Shown here one piece after another: positions 63,998-64,000 of a stretch of 64,000 nt of DNA (positions are counted from its first letter, which is position 1; each line of letters begins with the position of its first letter). The notes beneath the pieces were generated by a model. It saw only the letters and a list, made by a program, of their open reading frames with translations, did not search any database and was not told the DNA's origin. The position numbers were made by a program, and so were the translations under genes. The stretch is from Xanthobacteraceae bacterium (GTDB lineage Bacteria > Pseudomonadota > Alphaproteobacteria > Rhizobiales > Xanthobacteraceae). Where the stretch lies: positions 1 through 64,000 of the forward strand of contig JAIENY010000037.1 in the NCBI GenBank assembly GCA_019750915.1. Direction: 5' to 3'.

Positions 63998-64000
63998 GAA

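Noticed and set aside
1-64000. Search for CRISPR arrays, transposons, phage genes and rRNA/tRNA genes
   Set aside because: No repeated spacer units, transposase or integrase motifs, or structured RNA genes were found by eye; short tRNAs could be missed.

Overview
The window is a stretch of alphaproteobacterial chromosome, most likely from the Bradyrhizobium/Rhodopseudomonas/Afipia/Nitrobacter group (Nitrobacteraceae). The evidence is a high-GC, densely packed genome with mipZ, divK and pleD; the gatCA/gatB, pyrBC-plsY-dprA-topA-rnr and clpS-clpA blocks; a phasin; an EipB (DUF1849) protein; and many small families typical of this group (DUF3551, DUF3572, DUF1489). The genus cannot be fixed from the sequence alone. 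I saw no rRNA, tRNA, CRISPR array, insertion sequence or prophage.

Layout. 1-5.4 kb: small hypothetical proteins, a GNAT acetyltransferase, a PGRP-fold amidase and two tandem polysaccharide deacetylases. 5.4-14 kb: MgtE, an XRE regulator, aldo/keto reductase, YdcF-like protein, DUF3551, PilZ, GST and YidB-like proteins, ending with panC. 15-22.6 kb: mipZ, a membrane hydrolase, a membrane DnaJ-like protein, a SPOR-tailed D-Ala-D-Ala carboxypeptidase, a phasin with a readable promoter, and an orphan TadG-like protein. 23-36 kb: clpS, clpA, a lytic transglycosylase, azlCD, a HIT/GNAT pair, GDPD/RidA, eipB, dinB, and the divK-pleD cell-cycle pair. 36-49.5 kb: rpmG, a TonB-like protein, Nudix, the tightly coupled topA-rnr-DUF983 run, an HxlR/SDR pair, then dprA and pyrB-pyrC-plsY. 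49.6-64 kb: a VanX-type dipeptidase, an AidB-like dehydrogenase, a CPBP protease, ruvX, gatC/gatA and gatB separated by other genes, a lysine-rich micropeptide, and a TPR/O-GlcNAc-transferase-like protein.

Themes. Cell-envelope genes are numerous: amidase, two deacetylases, DacA-like, lytic transglycosylase, VanX-like, EipB, PlsY, TadG-like. Cell-cycle genes (mipZ, divK, pleD) come with a dense cluster of GANTC (CcrM) sites at 60.6-60.85 kb. Essential housekeeping is well represented: GatCAB, RpmG, TopA, PyrB, PanC.

Most unusual observations: a multiply broken small gene between ruvX and gatC; a one-base frameshift that splits an SDR gene whose HxlR regulator and twin operator sites still look intact; a PyrC lacking the metal-binding HxH; two PhaR-like sites on the phasin promoter; a GANTC cluster with a 20-bp perfect palindrome upstream of a 30-residue lysine-rich micropeptide; and three convergent gene pairs whose stop codons share the same four bases. 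I did not find a clearly new multi-gene system. No similarity searches were possible, so family names rest on motifs and recall.
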